A stretch of 64,000 nt of DNA from Trochalopteron elliotii (taxonomy: Eukaryota; Chordata; Aves; Passeriformes; Leiothrichidae): contig JANPWX010000008.1 of the NCBI GenBank assembly GCA_024734555.1, forward strand, positions 7,369,933-7,433,932. Reading direction: 5' to 3'. A program made the position numbers and the translations under genes. Below, piece by piece: positions 62,494 through 64,000 of this stretch (the stretch's first letter is position 1; the number at the start of each line of letters is the position of its first letter). Below the pieces are notes generated by a model. That model ran no database searches, was not told the DNA's origin, and was given only the letters and a program-made list of their open reading frames with translations.

Positions 62494-64000
62494 CAATATG
62501 GTAGCACATTATGCTTAGGGGATCTTCTCAGTCACTGGGAATGGGACAACATTTGAGATTTCTGATTGAAGAAAGGGTATTTGACACAAAAAAGATCTCT
62601 GAGATTGTTAAGATATGGGTCTACAAAATAGAGGTATCGACTTTATCCATGCTGATAAGGTCATGGAGTAAGCCAGGTGAGTGTCCCTTATGGCAATGCT
62701 TGTTTGTTCCTGGATTTACTTAAGAAAACATTTACTTGCACTCTATTAGCTTCCTCATGTTCAGGTGCATTCTTGTAAATGTTTGTCAAAACTTTTTGCT
62801 TTGTGGTTGAAGAATTTGAAGTTGCACAGCAGTTTTTACAATTTAGGATGTCATTTTCATAGAGAGCTGCATAAAAGTTCATTAGCGGTTTAAGTCACTT
62901 AACTGGAGATGACTGGGTGTGTGGTATCTAAAAAAAATACAGAAGTATGTTTGGCTAAAACATTGTCAGGCTCTTCCACTGCCTCTTCTCAGGCAGCAGC
63001 ACGTAAGCATGTGCCCACATGCCTGGGTATGAGAGGGAGAAAGAGAAAAATACTTCCTTTGTATTTTGGCTGAAATCCAATGTTTTATCCCTAAGAAACG
63101 TAGACCAGGAGAAAAAAAAGCAGGTTTTTTCAACAGCTAAAAGGCAAATACAAAATGTTATTTTCAAATTTTTAACCTGAAAATAAGTCTCCTTCTGGAC
63201 CCTACAGACTGTGCGCATTTCCACACATTTATCCCCAGCTCTCACTGATCTTTTTCAGAACTGTGTTTTGTAGAAATGATGTGGAAATGCCCGAGAGCTC
63301 TGCTGGGTCAGAAGCTGCCACAGCTATGGAGGGAAGGAATCAAGCAGGCAAATTTATGACAGTTTGACATTTCAGATAATAGAGGTCAGTCCTTCAAGTC
63401 ACAGTCCCCCTGAGATGAGTGGGTTTCTGCCCTGCTGTGAATGTGGGAAGAGCCGGTACCGTTAAATTGTCCCTTTGCCGCAAGTGAAGCATGCGGTGGT
63501 AGGCTGGAAGAAAAGAATTCCTTTCATTATTGCGAGGCAAATTCTGCTCTCTTTCTGATGTGGCTGAATGATCCCATTCATTTCAGTTGTTGTACCTGCT
63601 GCTGGAAGAGGAACAGGATCTGAATTCCTAGAATAAGGTGTAATGTTGTGAATGAAGTGGAATGAGATGTATTCATGCATCGATATGCAAGGCTTCCCCT
63701 TCTTGTACTCTCACACCTAAGGTGCTGATGGACTCCTTTCTGTCAATACTGTTTATGGCATCTGAGACCAAATAAATTTAGTCCACTTATTAACTGGTTT
63801 TGTGCACTTTTTCAAATGAAGGTTCGATGCTGCTTAGTCTTTAGAAGTACTGATGGGCCCTGTCCCCGCTAAGTTGTTGCATCTCTCTGCCTCAGGCACT
63901 TTTGCTGGCAGTGGCAGGAGCTAATAGGATGTAGTGTGATAACAGTATTGGTGTGAGGTTTATAGTGTAATATTTGCTAACTGTTTTGAAACTGGGACTT
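62494..64000. other. Noncoding stretch to the window end, no gene recognised
   Basis: Short frames only, at most 96 codons, with no domain. CpG content is slightly higher near 63280-63490. Nothing is supportable as a gene or promoter. Confidence 0.6.

Noticed and set aside
1..64000. CRISPR arrays, operons, prophage or other prokaryotic systems
   Set aside because: No regularly spaced repeats and no dense coding were seen. Repeats and composition are those of a bird nuclear genome.

Overview
This window looks like noncoding DNA from a bird nucleus, most likely a songbird (Passeriformes). It is AT-rich, poor in transposable elements and has no open frame that I recognise as a protein. The best taxonomic marker is at 13209-13353: a SINE made of a tRNA-Ile(AAT)-like head joined to the 3' end of a CR1 LINE. 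That design matches the passerine TguSINE1-type family as I know it from the literature. An LTR at the right end that resembles avian ERVL-type LTRs agrees with this. I see no operons, ribosome binding sites, CRISPR arrays, tRNA/rRNA genes or other prokaryotic features.

Layout: 1-8838 is unannotated AT-rich DNA. 8839-9225 holds two adjoining pieces that resemble ancient MIR/L2-type repeats. 13209-13353 is the tRNA/CR1 SINE. 17309-17560 is a G/T-only low-complexity island. 17561-38954 is a long stretch without genes; it contains GC-richer patches (25430-25815, 30400-30770), a perfect 14-bp-stem hairpin (33620-33667) and two splice-like candidates (18432-18632 and 33988-34045). 38955-40350 is a second, much longer G/T island interrupted by 400 Ns, so it is an assembly gap inside a hard-to-sequence tract. 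42925-43110 and 53465-53570 are further MIR/L2-like remnants. 44447-44577 is a third G/T island. 52600-53470 is GC-richer. 58795-58900 resembles an old sauropsid interspersed repeat. 60856-61152 and 62093-62493 are two unrelated solo retroviral LTRs with no internal proviral genes.

No genes can be shown to work together here. The window is either a gene desert or the inside of very long introns. Any function probably lies in conserved noncoding elements, which cannot be proven from one sequence. The most distinctive feature is the set of G/T-only islands, all with G and T on the + strand, the largest of which broke the assembly. I did not find convincing evidence of a new multi-gene system.
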